Below are positions 1 to 28,979 of a stretch of DNA of 64,000 nucleotides, piece after piece. This DNA is from Muraenolepis orangiensis (lineage: Eukaryota > Chordata > Actinopteri > Gadiformes > Muraenolepididae): NCBI GenBank assembly GCA_027704905.1, contig CM051020.1, positions 21,365,944 through 21,429,943 of the forward strand, written 5' to 3'. The notes under the pieces are model-generated. The model did no database searches. It worked only from the letters and a program-made list of their open reading frames with translations, and was not told the DNA's origin. A program made the position numbers and the translations under genes. Every line of letters begins with the position of its first letter. Position 1 is the first letter of the stretch.

Positions 1-554
1 CGGAGGCACCGTATAAATATCATCATTTATACTATTATACATAAGTAACAGGCTATAGTCAACAGTGAAACTGATTCGCATCATTAGAATAAAAGACAAT
101 TACGCGTAATCCAATTAAAAGAGGAAACGTCTAGGCGTATTTTTGTTTTATTTTGTTTGGTTTTGTTTTGGGCATTTTTAGTTAGAAGAGGATACAAAAA
201 TAATTATGATTATGGGACAAGCCCAAAGTAAAACTCACATCCTTTCTCATACAAATTGCATCATCATGGAAAAAACATATGGTCCGGGGGAAGTACGCTC
301 CGTCGCAGATTGGGAGAGTCTGGGTTGGCCAATCCAAGCTTAAGCTTAACACACTTGTGTCAATTAGACGAGGACGTTAGAAAAAAGAAAAAAAACATTG
401 AGAAGGCTAAGAGTAAACAATATGAATATCAACGAGATTGGAAAAAGCTTCCTCTGTGGAAAGATGAAGCAAACATGTAGTACAGTTAGCGCAGAGGGAA
501 GGACCTGAACTGTCTGTGTCTAGTTTTGCTAAAATAGATTTAGAAAAAAAATAG
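1..554. other. Unassigned sequence
   Basis: AT-rich DNA. A 74-codon open frame at 256-480 (plus) has a lysine-rich C-terminal half; I do not recognise it and there is no support that it is expressed. HindIII-like AAGCTT palindromes near 340-350 are coincidental. Confidence 0.3.
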
Positions 555-1004
555 CGGACCTGGACACCGCACCACCCCTCCACCCTCCGTGAGCTGAAGC
601 ACCTGGTCCAGCACCACCCCTCCACCCTCCGTGAGCTGAAGCACCTGGTCCAGCACCACCCCTCCACCCTCCGTGAGCTGAATCACCTGGTCCAGCACCA
701 CCCCTCCACCCTCCGTGAGCTGAAGCACCTGGTCCAGCACCACCCCTCCACCCTCCGTGAGCTGAAGCACCTGGTCCAGCACCACCCCTCCACCCTCCGT
801 GAGCTGAAGCACCTGGTCCAGCACCACCCCTCCACCCTCCGTGAGCTGAAGCACCTGGTCCAGCACCACCCCTCCACCCTCCGTGAGCTGAAGCACCTGG
901 TCCAGCACCACCCCTCCACCCTCCGTGAGCTGAAGCACCTGCGACGAAGAGGAGGTTCGCTGCTGGTGGCGATGCTGGTGTTCTGGGCCTGGTTCCAAAA
1001 ATAA
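555..1004 (+). repeat. 42-bp coding-like minisatellite with hydrophobic C-terminal end
   Basis: Nine 42-bp copies run from 570 to about 940. In the plus frame each reads HHPSTLRELKHLVQ (one copy has N for K). The frame then runs into RRRGGSLLVAMLVFWAWFQK and a TAA at 1002-1004. It is open from 555 but has no early ATG. The opposite strand is also open, as expected for a repeat whose length is a multiple of three. Protein status is unproven. Confidence 0.75.
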
Positions 1005-1084
1005 ATGAAGGGTATGGTGGAGCCGCTCAGCAAGGAAGAAGGGAAGAAGGTGGATGAGCATTCTACAACAGACTCCTACCCCTG

Positions 1085-1290
1085 GTGCGGGTGGTGAGGC
1101 CTACCATAGGTGTGCTCCGACCTCTGCTTGCAATCCATCTAGGTGCAGAAATTGGGAGAATGGAGCAGGCCCTACCAGCTGAGCAAGCACAGCTCCGACT
1201 GATCAACCTCATCTACGAGGGTGCCGGCAACCAGCCATACCGTCAGCAGATGGATGCCCTTGAGGTCGCACTCGAGAGGGCCTATCCGGT
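1085..1290 (+). other. Short unidentified open segment ending at a donor-like site
   Basis: An open frame encodes LLAIHLGAEIGRMEQALPAE to LERAYP, then CCG|GTAAAT, which resembles a splice donor. Codon texture looks protein-like, but I do not recognise the protein. It could be an exon or a transposon fragment. Confidence 0.25.
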
Positions 1291-1344
1291 AAATACACAC
1301 ACTCACACATTTCACAAGCATATATATATCAGTGGCGGCTGGTG

Positions 1345-4300
1345 GTTCAAGATTCAAGATTCAAGAAACTTTATTTATCCCGAGGGAAATTAATGTGCAA
1401 CAGTTGACACAGGGGGAATAAATGCACACACAAATATACTAATACCTAAGTTAAAAACTAAATAACAACAACTAACTAAACAAAAGTAGTATAAACAAAA
1501 TATAACTCAAATAACTCTAAATGAAATCTAAATGTATTGATAGATGAATAGATAAATTGCACATTATTGCAGTAATACGTAGGTATATACAATACACAAC
1601 AATACGTATAGTGCAAATTGGCAGTAATAATATATTAATAAATAACTCGGATGAATACTGAAAAAGTGACATGTGAAAAGTGAAAAGTGAAATTGAATTT
1701 ACAGTGCAAAATTACAGTGAAAGGATTTACAGTGCGTTGACCAAAAAAGAATAATAATAACAGTGCGTTGGCCTCAGGTCACTGAGTCTCCACTGTCCCT
1801 CTCACGACCCGAGGTTGATGAATTAAAGAGTCTAATGGCCACAGGAAGAAAGGACTTCCTGTGGCGTTCTGTGGTGCACCTGGGTGGAATGAGTCTGTTG
1901 CTGAAGGTGCTTCTATATAAGGTCAGCACCTGATGGAGAGGGTGAGAGTTGTTGTCAAGGATACTACGCAGCTTGCGCAGCATCCTTCTCTCAGACACCA
2001 CCAACAAGGAGTCCAGCTGGACCCCCAGGACAGCGCCAGCCTTCCTGACAATCCTGCTGATCTTGTTGGCGTCTGCTGACCTCAACCTGCTTCCCCAGCA
2101 CACGACACCGGAGAAGATGGCACTGGCTACCACCGACTGGTAGAACATGTTCAGCATCTTGTTGCAAACGTTGAAGGGCTCTGGCCCTTCTTGTACACAG
2201 CCTCAGAGTTCTTGGCCCAGACCAGTTTGTTGTCCAGATGAACTCCCAGGTATTTATATTCCTGAACAACTTCAGCGGACACACCCTTGATGGAAATGGG
2301 TGTGGGGGTAGATTTCCTCCTCTGGAAGTCCACCACCATCTCCTTCGTCTTGTCTGTGTTGAGCTGCATGTGGTTCAGCTCACACCACTCAACGAAGGAG
2401 TCCACGACACCCCTGTACTCCTCATCGTTTCCCTCGCTGACACAACCAACAACTGCAGAGTCGTCCGAGAACTTCTGCAGATGGCAGGACAGAGTTGTAC
2501 TGGAAGTCTGAGGTGTAAAGGGTGAACAGGAATGGGGAAAGAACCGTTCCCTGTGGAGCACCAGTGCTGCTGACCACAGTGTCAGACACACAGTCCTGCA
2601 GTCTGACAAACTGTGGACGACCCGTCAAATAGTCAGTAATCCAGGACACCAGGGAAGAGTCCACCTTCATCGCCGTCAGCTCACTCCCCAGCAGGGCAGG
2701 CCGGATGGTGTTGAACGCACTGGAGATGTCGAAAAACATGATTCTCACAGTGCTCCCGGGTCTGTCCAAGTGGGCGAAGGCACGATGAAGCAGGAAGATG
2801 ATGGCGTCCTCCACTCCCAGTTTCGGCTGGTAGGCAAACTGAAGAGGGTCCAGCGATGATCTGACCAGGGGCCGAAGAAGCGACAGGACCAGCCTCTCAA
2901 AGGACTTCGCCACGTGGGACGTCAGCGCCACCGGTCTGTAGTCGTTTGAGGTGCTGGGACGTGCCTTCTTCGGAACCGGCACCAGGCAGGATGTCTTCCA
3001 CAGCACAGGGACCCTCTCCAGTCTCATGCTCAGGTTGAAGATGTACTGCAGGACTCCACTCAGCTGGGCAGCACATGTTTTGAGGACCCTCGGGCTGACG
3101 CCGTCAGGACCAGCAGCCTTGCCTGGATGGAGCCTGCACAGCACTTTCCTCACCTGCTCAGCTGTGAAGGTATGTGTGCCGGGTGTGGGGGCAGGAAGAG
3201 TCTCTGTTGTGTTGATGGGGGAGGGGTGAGGTAGTGGTGGTGGGGGAGAGAGAACAGGTATGTTGACGCTGGAGAGGGACGGTGGGGGAGGGGGGACAGC
3301 AGGGCTGGAGGGGAATGGTTGTAGAGGGGCTGGGGGAGGGGGGGTAGACCGGAGCCCACTCATTGAATCTATTGAAAAACAAATTCAACTCGTTGGCCCG
3401 ATCAGGACCCCCCCCTATTGTCTGGCTACCAGGTTGTTTGTAGCCAGTGATGCTCCTCATGCCACTCCACACATCCTTCAGGTTGTTCTGCTGAAGTTTG
3501 TGCTCCAGCTTCCTCCTGTAGTTGTCTTTGCCCTGCTGGATCCTCTCCCTCAGCTCCCTCTGAACCCGCCTCATCTGCTCCCTGTCCCCGTCTCTGAAGG
3601 CTTTCTTCTTCTCATTGAGCAGGACCTTGTTGTTGGGGAAACAGCGTACAGTCTCTGTGGGAACAACACTGCCCACACAGAAGTTGATGTACCCTGTTAT
3701 ACATTCCGTGAGATCATCAAGGTCCTCTCCATGCAAATCAGAGGAAATCCCAGTCTGTTGACTCAAAGCAGCCCCGCAAGTCCTCATCGGCCTCCTGTGA
3801 CCATCTCCTCACAGTCCTTGTGGTCACAGGCAGCCGCTGTACTCGAGGCCTATACAGGGGCTGAAGGTGGATGAGGTTGTGGTCTGACCTTCCAAGAGGA
3901 GGAAGGGCGGTGGCGCTGTATGCCTCCTTAACATTGGCATACAGCAGGTCCAGTGTCTTGTTTTCCCTGGTGGGACAGTCCACAAACTGCTTGAAGGTGG
4001 GCAGTGTTGCAGCCAGAGTCACGTGGTTGAAGTCCCCAGATATCGCGATGAATGCTTCAGGGTGCTGTGTCTGAAGTCTCGCGACGACGGAGTGGGTGAC
4101 GTCACACGCGAGCGCCGCGTTTGCCGACGGTGGAATGTAAACAACAACAAGAAGCACATGGGAGATCTCTCGCGGCAGATAGTATGGCCGCAGACTCACG
4201 GCCAGCAGTTCAATGTCCGGGCTACACACACGTTCCTTCACAGTAAAATGTCCAGGGTTACACCACTTGTTGTTAACGAGAATAGCAAGTCCCCCACCTT

Positions 4301-4900
4301 TCCTCTTGCCACTCTCTCGGTGCGTCCTGGCGAGAAAGCCGTCCGTGGTAACATTGGAGCCACGTCTCCGTGAAACAAAGCACGCTGCTCTCCCGGTACA
4401 CCCGCTGGGTCCTCACCAGGCCCACTAGCTCGTCCATCTTGTTCGCTAGCGACCTCACGTTCCCCATGGTGATGGAAGGGAGATATGGTTTATATCTCCG
4501 CTTCCTCTCCCGCTGTCTCTCCCGCTGTTTACGTCCAGCCTTGCGTCCCCTGTACGTCCTCCTCAGCTCCCTGGGGAGGTCGGGGATGTCGGGCCTCTCC
4601 CGTAGCAGCGAGGTCTGTTGTAGCTGACTCCGCGCGTAGACAATGGCTCCGCCGTAATGTTGAGCCACGACGGAGACGCGGTTCAGTAACAGTGTCCCCA
4701 GAATGAGAAACACGGCAAAAACTTCCCTAAACATAGCTGGCTGAGGGTTGCACAACTACTTAACAAAAAACTATACTAAAAACAACAATAATATAAGAAT
4801 AAATAACTAAAAAGTAAGAGGGGAGGGGGAGCAACTGTTGCTGGCTGCCGCTCGTCGCAGCGCCGGAAGTGGATGAGAGTTGTGAGAGTCGGGGAGGAAG
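1345..4900 (-). mobile_element. Degraded near-full-length non-LTR retrotransposon (Jockey/CR1/L2-like)
   Basis: The element is read on the minus strand. Its 5' end near 4900 is followed by an endonuclease start (ITMGNVRSLANKMDELV, 4.4 kb), an endonuclease end with GRSDHNLIHLQP (3.9 kb), and an RT with GKAAGPDGVSPRVLK, FFDISSAFNTI, GAPQGTVLSPFLF and the FSDD active site (about 3.1-2.45 kb). The C-terminal part ends near 1780. The 3' end is a TCTTGAA-type tail at 1345-1375. The frame breaks at several points (near 4.25, 3.75, 3.2, 2.5 and 2.15 kb), so it is inactive. Exact clade is not resolved. Confidence 0.85.
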
Positions 4901-6065
4901 AAAGGTGCCTCACTATACATGTTGACAGTGTAGTGGTTCATTTTAGCAGATAAGCTAAACTGAATGGAAACCGATTGTGATCTGAGGGGGAAGAAGCGTT
5001 GTTTTGATGAAAAAAATATATTTAGCGATTAATCCCTTTATCTGAAAATTCATACAAAAGTTTCATGCACAGTGGCTTGTGCTATCGAACTAACGGAATT
5101 TAAATTGAGTGAGCTTTGAGGGAGCATTGTTTTTTGTGTAAAGTATATTTACCTGTATTTAATTAAAATAAGACCTACTATCATAAAGTAAAACCAGTAA
5201 TGCACGTAAATCACGTCAATTGTCTAATCGCGACCCAAAGAAACACCACCTTGTCACGGTCAGCCATGCTTTCTGTTTGTGCCTGAACGCTTTGTGGAGG
5301 AACTCAAGTTTACAATCTAAAAATATTAAAAGTAAATGACTCACAAGTTTTCTGGAACGCGGAATTAATGAATGACACAAGATAGATCCTTGCATGACAA
5401 CCCGCCCCCCAAAACTCTGATTGGGTATTACCAGCGCAGTGAGCTCAGATTGGTTCACAGCCTCTGACTAGACCCGCCCTAAGGGAGGAAAGGGGAGGAT
5501 GGTCCTCCCTTAGCGCCGTACACACTCATGTTAAACCAGGAGGTTCGGGAGTTTAGAATGGACTTCAAATGAGAGCTTACGGAGGACGTTTTCCTCCCTT
5601 CCTCCGTAGTGATTGAAAAAATGCGGTAGGGGGCGCTGCCGATATAGATATATCTATATAAATAGATCTATCTATCTATATCTATATCTATCTATATCCA
5701 TATATGTATGAAGCTTTTCACATTGTTCGCACGTTAGCGTTAACATTTCAAACGACTAGCATGCTAGCAGCAACGGTTAGTCAGGTGTTGGAATGTGTCG
5801 TTTTTCTCACAAAATATGGCAAGAAAAACGTTCATATTAATGTGTCCAAATAATAAATTTAGCGTCATCTGCCTCAAGCGACTTCCTTCTCAGCTCCTTA
5901 CGCCTTGTAGCGTGTTTAGGTAGCTTCATTTAGCCACACAAACAACTTACCTAGCCTAGCTTAGCCAAGGTCCACAGCCAAAGAGGCCACATGACAGTGG
6001 AGTGGAGGTGATTGACAGGTGACAGCCAACAGCTGCACGTGCACAAACCCACGTGGACCAAAGTT
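4901..6065. other. Intergenic sequence, no gene seen
   Basis: No supported coding exon is visible. It holds a TATC/TATA-rich low-complexity patch at 5640-5705 with local palindromes. Confidence 0.5.
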
Positions 6066-6713
6066 AATGGGTGGTTTTCAATAATAATAAAGATAAATAT
6101 ATGAATAAATAATATGATAAATATGTAATAAAGGAGCATGTTACTATATAGTAAATCATACACATAGTATAGTATAGTGTAGTTGGACATCGTCTCAATG
6201 TATGTAGTATTTAGTAGTATGTTCATATTAATATATATAACTCATTTATTATATAGTATGTTCATATATAACTATTATGTATTATATAGTAACATGTTGT
6301 ATTTCCTTGTACAGAGGCTACGAACCAGGACACCATTTGGTTAAATGCCTCCAAGCTTTTCTAGGCCTTAAATGGCTGTTTGGTGTAACGGCTGGTCTCC
6401 AAAACCCTCAGGGTCCAACTGATCGGGATACTAGCGGGGTCCACACCAAACAGCGATATCTTTTGTAAATATCTCCTCTTTATATGGATTTCGAGGCATT
6501 TTGCGTACTCAGGAAGCACTGGGATATCTTTAGCTCGATATTCCAAGTCATCCTTGGTTTCTTTCTGTGAAAGATCCATAAAAAAAGTAGAAAGGAACGT
6601 GAGAGCTAGATACAAATGGCTTATGTTTACATCGATTTTAAAACTGGGGGGCTCCAACATGGCTGACACCCAGATATAGACAGCCCTCTGACGTCATCTG
6701 AAAACCACCCATT
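6066..6713. mobile_element. Candidate DNA transposon with 15-bp perfect terminal inverted repeats
   Basis: AATGGGTGGTTTTCA at 6066-6080 is the exact reverse complement of 6699-6713. The interior has a minus-strand open frame (6669-6361) with PSFKIDVNISHLYLAL and KRRYLQKISLFGVDPASI, which reads like protein but is not recognised. No clean target duplication was found, so the superfamily is open. Confidence 0.5.
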
Positions 6714-7281
6714 GGCCAGCCCCTCCTAGTGAAGCTAACTAAACATGATATCATATTAAAGGCCCACCCACCTTGGTCACAGCGCTATGATGGCCGTCTA
6801 TACCCGTCATGGGCCCAACCCCGGGTACCCCCGATGGCCTGTCCGCCCTGGGCAAACCCCTAACATTAAAGGTTATTTGTGTGTGAATTGCGCCGTGAGT
6901 CTAACATCCATTTTGACATTAAAAGCCACGGGCGCTCCAACTGCTCGTCACCACTTCAATAAATAAATACATTTTATTTAACAAACATATTTTTAAAAGG
7001 CTGTGAACTTGCAAAACTGCAAAAAACAACATTTATGTTAATAAATGTGTGCGGCCCTCCAAATGATTATCTCACCCCAAAGTGGCCCACTCAAAAATAC
7101 ACCTTTTAGTTTCTTTTCATTAGCAAATCTTGGATATTTTTTGGGCGAAAGCCTGCCTAGACATTATTAAAGTCAACCAGAGGAACGCAAGAAGGCAACA
7201 GTAAGGGGAGGGGCTTTATTTACCTTGACTGCAGCGCACAGAGAGACGGGCTGCGTCACATGACCACAACAAGCACACATT
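6714..7281. other. Intergenic sequence, no gene seen
   Basis: Mixed-composition DNA with no supported exon, RNA gene or clear repeat family. Confidence 0.5.
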
Positions 7282-7340
7282 AACACTTAGTAAAGGGGTT
7301 GAACACTTAGTAAAGGGGTTGAACACTTAGTAAAGGGGTT
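7282..7340. repeat. Three copies of a 20-bp repeat
   Basis: The unit ACACTTAGTAAAGGGGTTGA occurs three times in a row. Confidence 0.85.
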
Positions 7341-7665
7341 GTAAAGTGGAACACCATGAAGCTGTGGTTCAAGGCACCGCTGGTTAACAGACGTGCCCAC
7401 AATGTGATGTTCTGAGATCGCTAAACACTCAACCCCATGGGAGTTATTAAAATATAGACGATAAGTCTTATGTTATCATCATCTAATTGTCTCATGGTTG
7501 TCTTGTCCCAGATATGAAGCTGCCAAGCTGACTCATAATACAATACAAGCATGACAGCATGACCACGTCAGCGGGGATTTGGAATCTCTAGATTAGAGAC
7601 AATGTGGTTTACTATGAAGCATGAAGCCTTCAATCCTCCACATGACGCAGGAGAAGGAGGAGGAG
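7341..7665. other. Intergenic sequence, no gene seen
   Basis: Nothing recognisable lies between the 20-bp triplet and the next minisatellite. Confidence 0.5.
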
Positions 7666-8200
7666 AAGGAGGAGGAGCAGAAGGAGAAGGGGAGCAGAAG
7701 GAGGAGTCGGGGAGCAGAAGGAGGAGTCGGAGAGCAGAAGGAGGAGTCGGGGAGCAGAAGGAGGAGTCGGGGAGCAGAAGGAGGAGTCGGGGAGCAGAAG
7801 GAGGAGTCGGGAGCAGAAGGAGGAGTCGGAGCAGAAGGAGGAGGAGTCGGAGCAGAAGGAGGAGTCGGGGAGCAGAAGGAGGAGTCGGGGAGCAGAAGGA
7901 GGAGGAGTCGGAGCAGAAGGAGGAGTCGGGGAGCAGAAGGAGGAGTCGGGGAGCAGAAGGAGGAGTCGGGGAGCAGAAGGAGGAGTCGGGGAGCAGAAGG
8001 AGGAGTCGGAGCAGAAGGAGGAGTCGGGGAGCAGAAGGAGGAGTCGGGGAGCAGAAGGAGGAGTCGGGGAGCAGAAGGAGGAGTCGGGGAGCAGAAGGAG
8101 GAGTCGGGAGCAGAAGGAGGAGTCGGGGAGCAGAAGGAGGAGTCGGGGAGCAGAAGGAGGAGTCGGGGAGCAGAAGGAGGAGTCGGGGAGCAGAAGGACA
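7666..8200. repeat. 20-bp purine-rich minisatellite
   Basis: About 25 copies of a GGAGCAGAAGGAGGAGTCGG-like unit, with 19- and 23-bp variants. The strong strand asymmetry (G/A on plus) leaves long open frames on both strands that are repeat artefacts. Confidence 0.9.
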
Positions 8201-8324
8201 GCCTCATAAGGATCATGCTTCACTTTTTACAGCGACGGAAACACACAAACACAGAAGTCATCTGCTGTGGAACAGAACCCACAGTAAAACCACTAAACAC
8301 TCACCCTAATAAGGAGCCAGAGAG

Positions 8325-9716
8325 TCTCTGTGTGTATATCTGTATGTGTATCTGTATGTATATCTGTGTGTTATCTTGTATATCTATGTATATCTGTATG
8401 TATATCTGTGTGTATATCTGTATGTGTATCTGTATGTGTATCTGTGTGTGTATCGTTGTATCTGTATGTATATCTGTGTGTATATCTATGTATATCTGTA
8501 TGTATATCTGTGTGTATATCTGTATGTGTATCTGTATGTGTATCTGTGTGTATATCTGTATGTGTATCTGTGTGTATATCTGTATGTGTATCTGTATATA
8601 TATCTGTATCTGTATCTGTATGTGTGTCTGTATGTATATCTGTGTGTATATCTGTGTGTATATCTGTATGTATATCTGTGTGTATATCTGTATGTGTATC
8701 TGTATGTATATCTGTATGTGTATCTGTGTGTATATCTGTATGTGTATCTGTATGTATATCTGTATCTGTATCTGTATGTGTGTCTGTATGTATATCTGTA
8801 TGTATATCTGTGTGTATATCTGTATGTATATCTGTATGTATATCTGTGTGTATATCTGTATGTGTATCTGTATGTATATCTGTATGTGTGTCTGTATGTA
8901 CTATCTGTATCTGTATGTATATCTGTATGTATATCTGTGTGTATATCTGTATGTATATCTGTATGTGTATCTGTATGTATATCTGTATGTGTATCTGTAT
9001 GTATCTGTATGTGTATCTGTATCTGTATGTATATCTGTATGTGTATCTGTATGTATATCTGTATGTGTATCTGTGTGTATATCTGTATGTGTATCTGTAT
9101 GTATATCTGTATCTGTATCTGTATGTGTGTCTGTATGTATATCTGTATGTATATCTGTATGTATATCTGTATGTGTATCTGTATGTATATCTGTATGTGT
9201 ATCTGTATGTGTATCTGTATCTGTATCTGTATCTGTATGTATATCTGTATGTGTATCTGTATGTATATCTGTATGTGTATCTGTATGTGTATCTGTATGT
9301 ATATCTGTGTGTATATCTGTATCTGTATGTATATCTGTATGTATATCTGTATGTGTATCTGTATGTATATCTGTATGTATATCTGTGTGTATATCTGTAT
9401 GTGTATCTGTATGTATATCTGTATGTATATCTGTATCTGTATCTGTATCTGTATCTGTATGTATATCTGTATGTGTATCTGTATGTATATCTGTATGTGT
9501 ATCTGTATGTGTATCTGTATGTATATCTGTATGTGTATCTGTATGTGTATCTGTATCTGTATGTATATCTGTATGTATATCTGTATGTATATCTGTGTGT
9601 ATATCTGTATGTGTGTCTGTATGTGTATCTGTATCTGTATCTGTATGTATATCTGTGTGTATATCTGTATGTGTGTCTGTATGTATATCTGTATGTGTGT
9701 GGTTATGTGTGTTTAT
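8325..9716. repeat. Long 12-bp-based (TCTGTATGTATA) satellite
   Basis: A 1.4-kb array of TCTGTATGTATA and TCTGTATGTGTA units, with 6-bp steps (TCTGTA). It produces three parallel long open frames on the plus strand, none with protein-like composition. Confidence 0.95.
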
Positions 9717-10055
9717 GTGTGTTTATGTGTGCCAGTCTTTAGAACCAAGATGGCCACTAGGTGAAAGAGGCCATTTGGGTCTTTGTGAACGCTAACCAAT
9801 GTCCTTTCGGTTCCTTATAAAAAATAATAATAAATACAACATGAAATAAAATATTTTCATTAATACATAATATTTATCATTAACAGGATCTGCCAACAGC
9901 TGGGCTGCATTTTAGCTCTAAAGTAAAAGGGTTCTCCATTTTCCAAAGAGACGAATAAGCACAAATCTCCTCAAACACGCCTTCCTCCCTTCTACCTTCC
10001 TCACGGCTAAGAGACATGGTCACAGCTCCTCACCCAACACAGGGCTAGAGGGAGG
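9717..10055 (-). other. lancl2: Probable start of lancl2 3' UTR
   Basis: This is the sequence directly after the lancl2 stop. No AATAAA is seen on the minus strand here; a weaker GATAAA occurs near 9880. The transcript end is unknown. Confidence 0.35.
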
Positions 10056-26288
<16,233 letters not shown>

Positions 26289-26389
26289 GGGACAGGCCTC
26301 TGTGATGGAGACATGGAAACATAGTACAACCTCCCGGAGACATGTGATACACCTGAGATTGACTATTGACATTGATAGAACTGCATATC

Positions 26390-26745
26390 CCTGCTTTCTA
26401 CCTGCTGTTTCTACATTTATATATATTTATCCTGTTTTTCATAATTGCATACCCCTGCTCACTACCTGTTAAATATTTATACTTACCTGTATATATATAT
26501 ATACCTATTATTATTATTATTACTACGCACATATCTCACACATACTCTATAAGTAATCTTAGAACAGTTGTTATACCTAGTAGACTGTCTTTTAGTAACT
26601 GTAAATTATAAATGATATATGACCATGCACTTTACTGCAACATTTGCCCTCTGGTTAGATGCTAAATTATTTTCTCTGTACTGTACTTGTGCTGTACAAT
26701 GACAATACATTATAATCTAATCTAATGTATTGTAATGTAATCTAA
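26390..26745 (+). mobile_element. LINE 3' UTR fragment
   Basis: Shares ACCCCTGCTCACTACCTGTT and the end TGTACTGTACTTGTGCTGT then AATGACAATACATT with the fragment at 16.4-16.78 kb, and ends in a CTAAT-type tail. It sits between a lone repeat-like unit near 26335 and the main 25-bp array. Confidence 0.75.
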
Positions 26746-26839
26746 TCCAACATACTGAAGACAGGTTGTACAAGACACAGGAGACCTGTTGGTGGTCCCC
26801 ATGGAGGACAAACCCCTCTGCTATTATGGAGACAATAGT

Positions 26840-28205
26840 ATAACATACCGGAGACATGTACAGTATAACATACTGAAGACATGTAGAGTATAACATACCG
26901 GAGACATGTACAGTATAACATACCGGAGACATGTACAGTATAACATACTGAAGACATGTACAGTATAACATACCGGAGACATGTACAGTATAACATACTG
27001 AAGACATGTACAGTATAACATACCGGAGACATGTACAGTATAACATACCGGAGACATGTACAGTATAACATACCGGAGACATGTACAGTATAACATACCG
27101 GAGACATGTACAGTATAACATACCGAAGACATGTACAGTATAACATACTGAAGACATGTACAGTATAACATACCGGAGACATGTACAGTATAACATACCG
27201 GAGACATGTACAGTATAACATACTGAAGACATGTAGAGTATAACATACTGAAGACATGTACAGTATAACATACCGAAGACATGTAGAGTATAACATACTG
27301 AAGACATGTACAGTATAACATACCGAAGACATGTACAGTATAACATACTGAAGACATGTACAGTATAACATACCGGAGACATGTACAGTATAACATACCG
27401 GAGACATGTACAGTATAACATACCGGAGACATGTACAGTATAACATACCGGAGACATGTACAGTATAACATACCGAAGACATGTACAGTATAACATACTG
27501 AAGACATGTACAGTATAACATACCGGAGACATGTACAGTATAACATACCGGAGACATGTACAGTATAACATACCGGAGACATGTACAGTATAACATACCG
27601 GAGACATGTACAGTATAACATACCGGACATGTTGTACACAACAGTCTATTGGACACGTGATCCCCATGGGGACGGCGGCCCGACATGGACAAAAAGACTC
27701 CGGAGACATGATAAGTATAACATACCGGAGACATGATAAGTATAACATACCGGAGACATGATAGGTATAACATACCGGAGACATGATAAGTATAACATAC
27801 CGGAGACATGATAAGTATAACATACCGGAGACATGATAGGTATAACATACCGGAGACATGATAAGTATAACATACCGGAGACATGATAAGTATAACATAC
27901 CGGAGACATGATAAGTATAACATACCGGAGACATGATAAGTATAACATACCGGAGACATGATAAGTATAACATACCGGAGATATGATAAGTATAACATAC
28001 CGGAGACATGATAAGTATAACATACCGGAGACATGATAAGTATAACATACCGGAGACATGATAAGTATAACATACCGGAGACATGATAAGTATAACATAC
28101 CGGAGACATGATAAGTATAACATACCGGAGACATGATAAGTATAACATACCGGAGATATGATAAGTATAACATACTGAGACCTTTTAAATATAACACACC
28201 GGAGA
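26840..28205. repeat. 25-bp minisatellite in two sub-arrays upstream of lancl2
   Basis: Sub-array 1 (26840-27627) uses TACCGGAGACATGTACAGTA plus TAACA with TACTGAAGAC variants, about 31 units. Sub-array 2 (27695-28205) uses ATGATAAGTA in place of ATGTACAGTA, about 20 units. A non-repeat spacer with a CCCCATGGGG palindrome separates them. Confidence 0.95.
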
Positions 28206-28319
28206 CATGTTCAGCTAACGGTTAACGAGACTGACAACTACGATGAGGAGAAATGAGACGAACTGTTGATACAGGCGGTCGAATACTGACACCGAATCAC
28301 CATCAACCAAACGAGAGGC

Positions 28320-28432
28320 TGGCAATGGATCACAGAAGGTTATCTCAGAATGGGTCACAGAAGGGATCACAGAAGGTTATCACAGAAGGAATCACAGAAG
28401 GTTATCTCAGAAGGGATCACAGAAGGGATCAG
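28320..28432. repeat. Irregular short repeat
   Basis: Multiple copies of GGATCACAGAAGG and GTTATCTCAGAA-like strings. Confidence 0.85.
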
Positions 28433-28433
28433 C

Positions 28434-28640
28434 TCACCGATTGTAAGGGCTTGGATCTCCTCACTGCGGTGTCGACAGCGTCAGCCTCAAAGCTCCAGCA
28501 GCACTAATAACATTCTATTCCTTCTATTACAACAACGTAACATAACATTAGAACCGACAACCCGGGACGTGTGTGTGGAGGAGGTGTCACCAGCAGCTGC
28601 TCCTGTATCGCGTCCCCCTGATCTGTTCTACGACCAATAC
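28434..28640 (-). promoter_or_regulatory. Possible lancl2 non-coding first exon and promoter
   Basis: On the minus strand, CCCTTACAATCG|GTGAGCTG is a good donor at about 28435, and the bases above it are locally richer in CpG and GC than their surroundings. Together with an acceptor-like string before the ATG exon, this could be a 5' UTR exon. It is weak; RNA data are needed. Confidence 0.2.
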
Positions 28641-28677
28641 ACACACGGGTGAACACACACGCTCACTGACTCACTCA

Positions 28678-28780
<103 letters not shown>

Positions 28781-28842
28781 CCTGCAGCAATGGTGCTTTA
28801 TCCCCACCAGCCAATGGTTGAGAATCATAGTCTGAACAGATG

Positions 28843-28843
<1 letters not shown>

Positions 28844-28913
<70 letters not shown>

Positions 28914-28917
28914 GTGT
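28844..28917. repeat. (GT)n microsatellite
   Basis: A GT run about 65 bp after an AC run, giving a large inverted pair that could fold. Confidence 0.97.
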
Positions 28918-28979
28918 GTTTATTTGCTTAATGCTCCAGTGGTCATTTCCAGCACAGCATTACACCATCCTTCTGTGAT

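Noticed and set aside
1774..4755. The broken LINE open frames as separate host genes
   Set aside because: Together they form one endonuclease-RT retrotransposon in order, so they are listed as one degraded element.
7602..9795. Open frames up to 724 codons on the plus strand
   Set aside because: They are produced by 20-bp and 12-bp tandem repeats; composition is pure repeat and several frames are open at once.
26717..28197. Two parallel 468-codon minus-strand open frames
   Set aside because: Repeats of the 25-bp unit cycle through frames; no other coding evidence.
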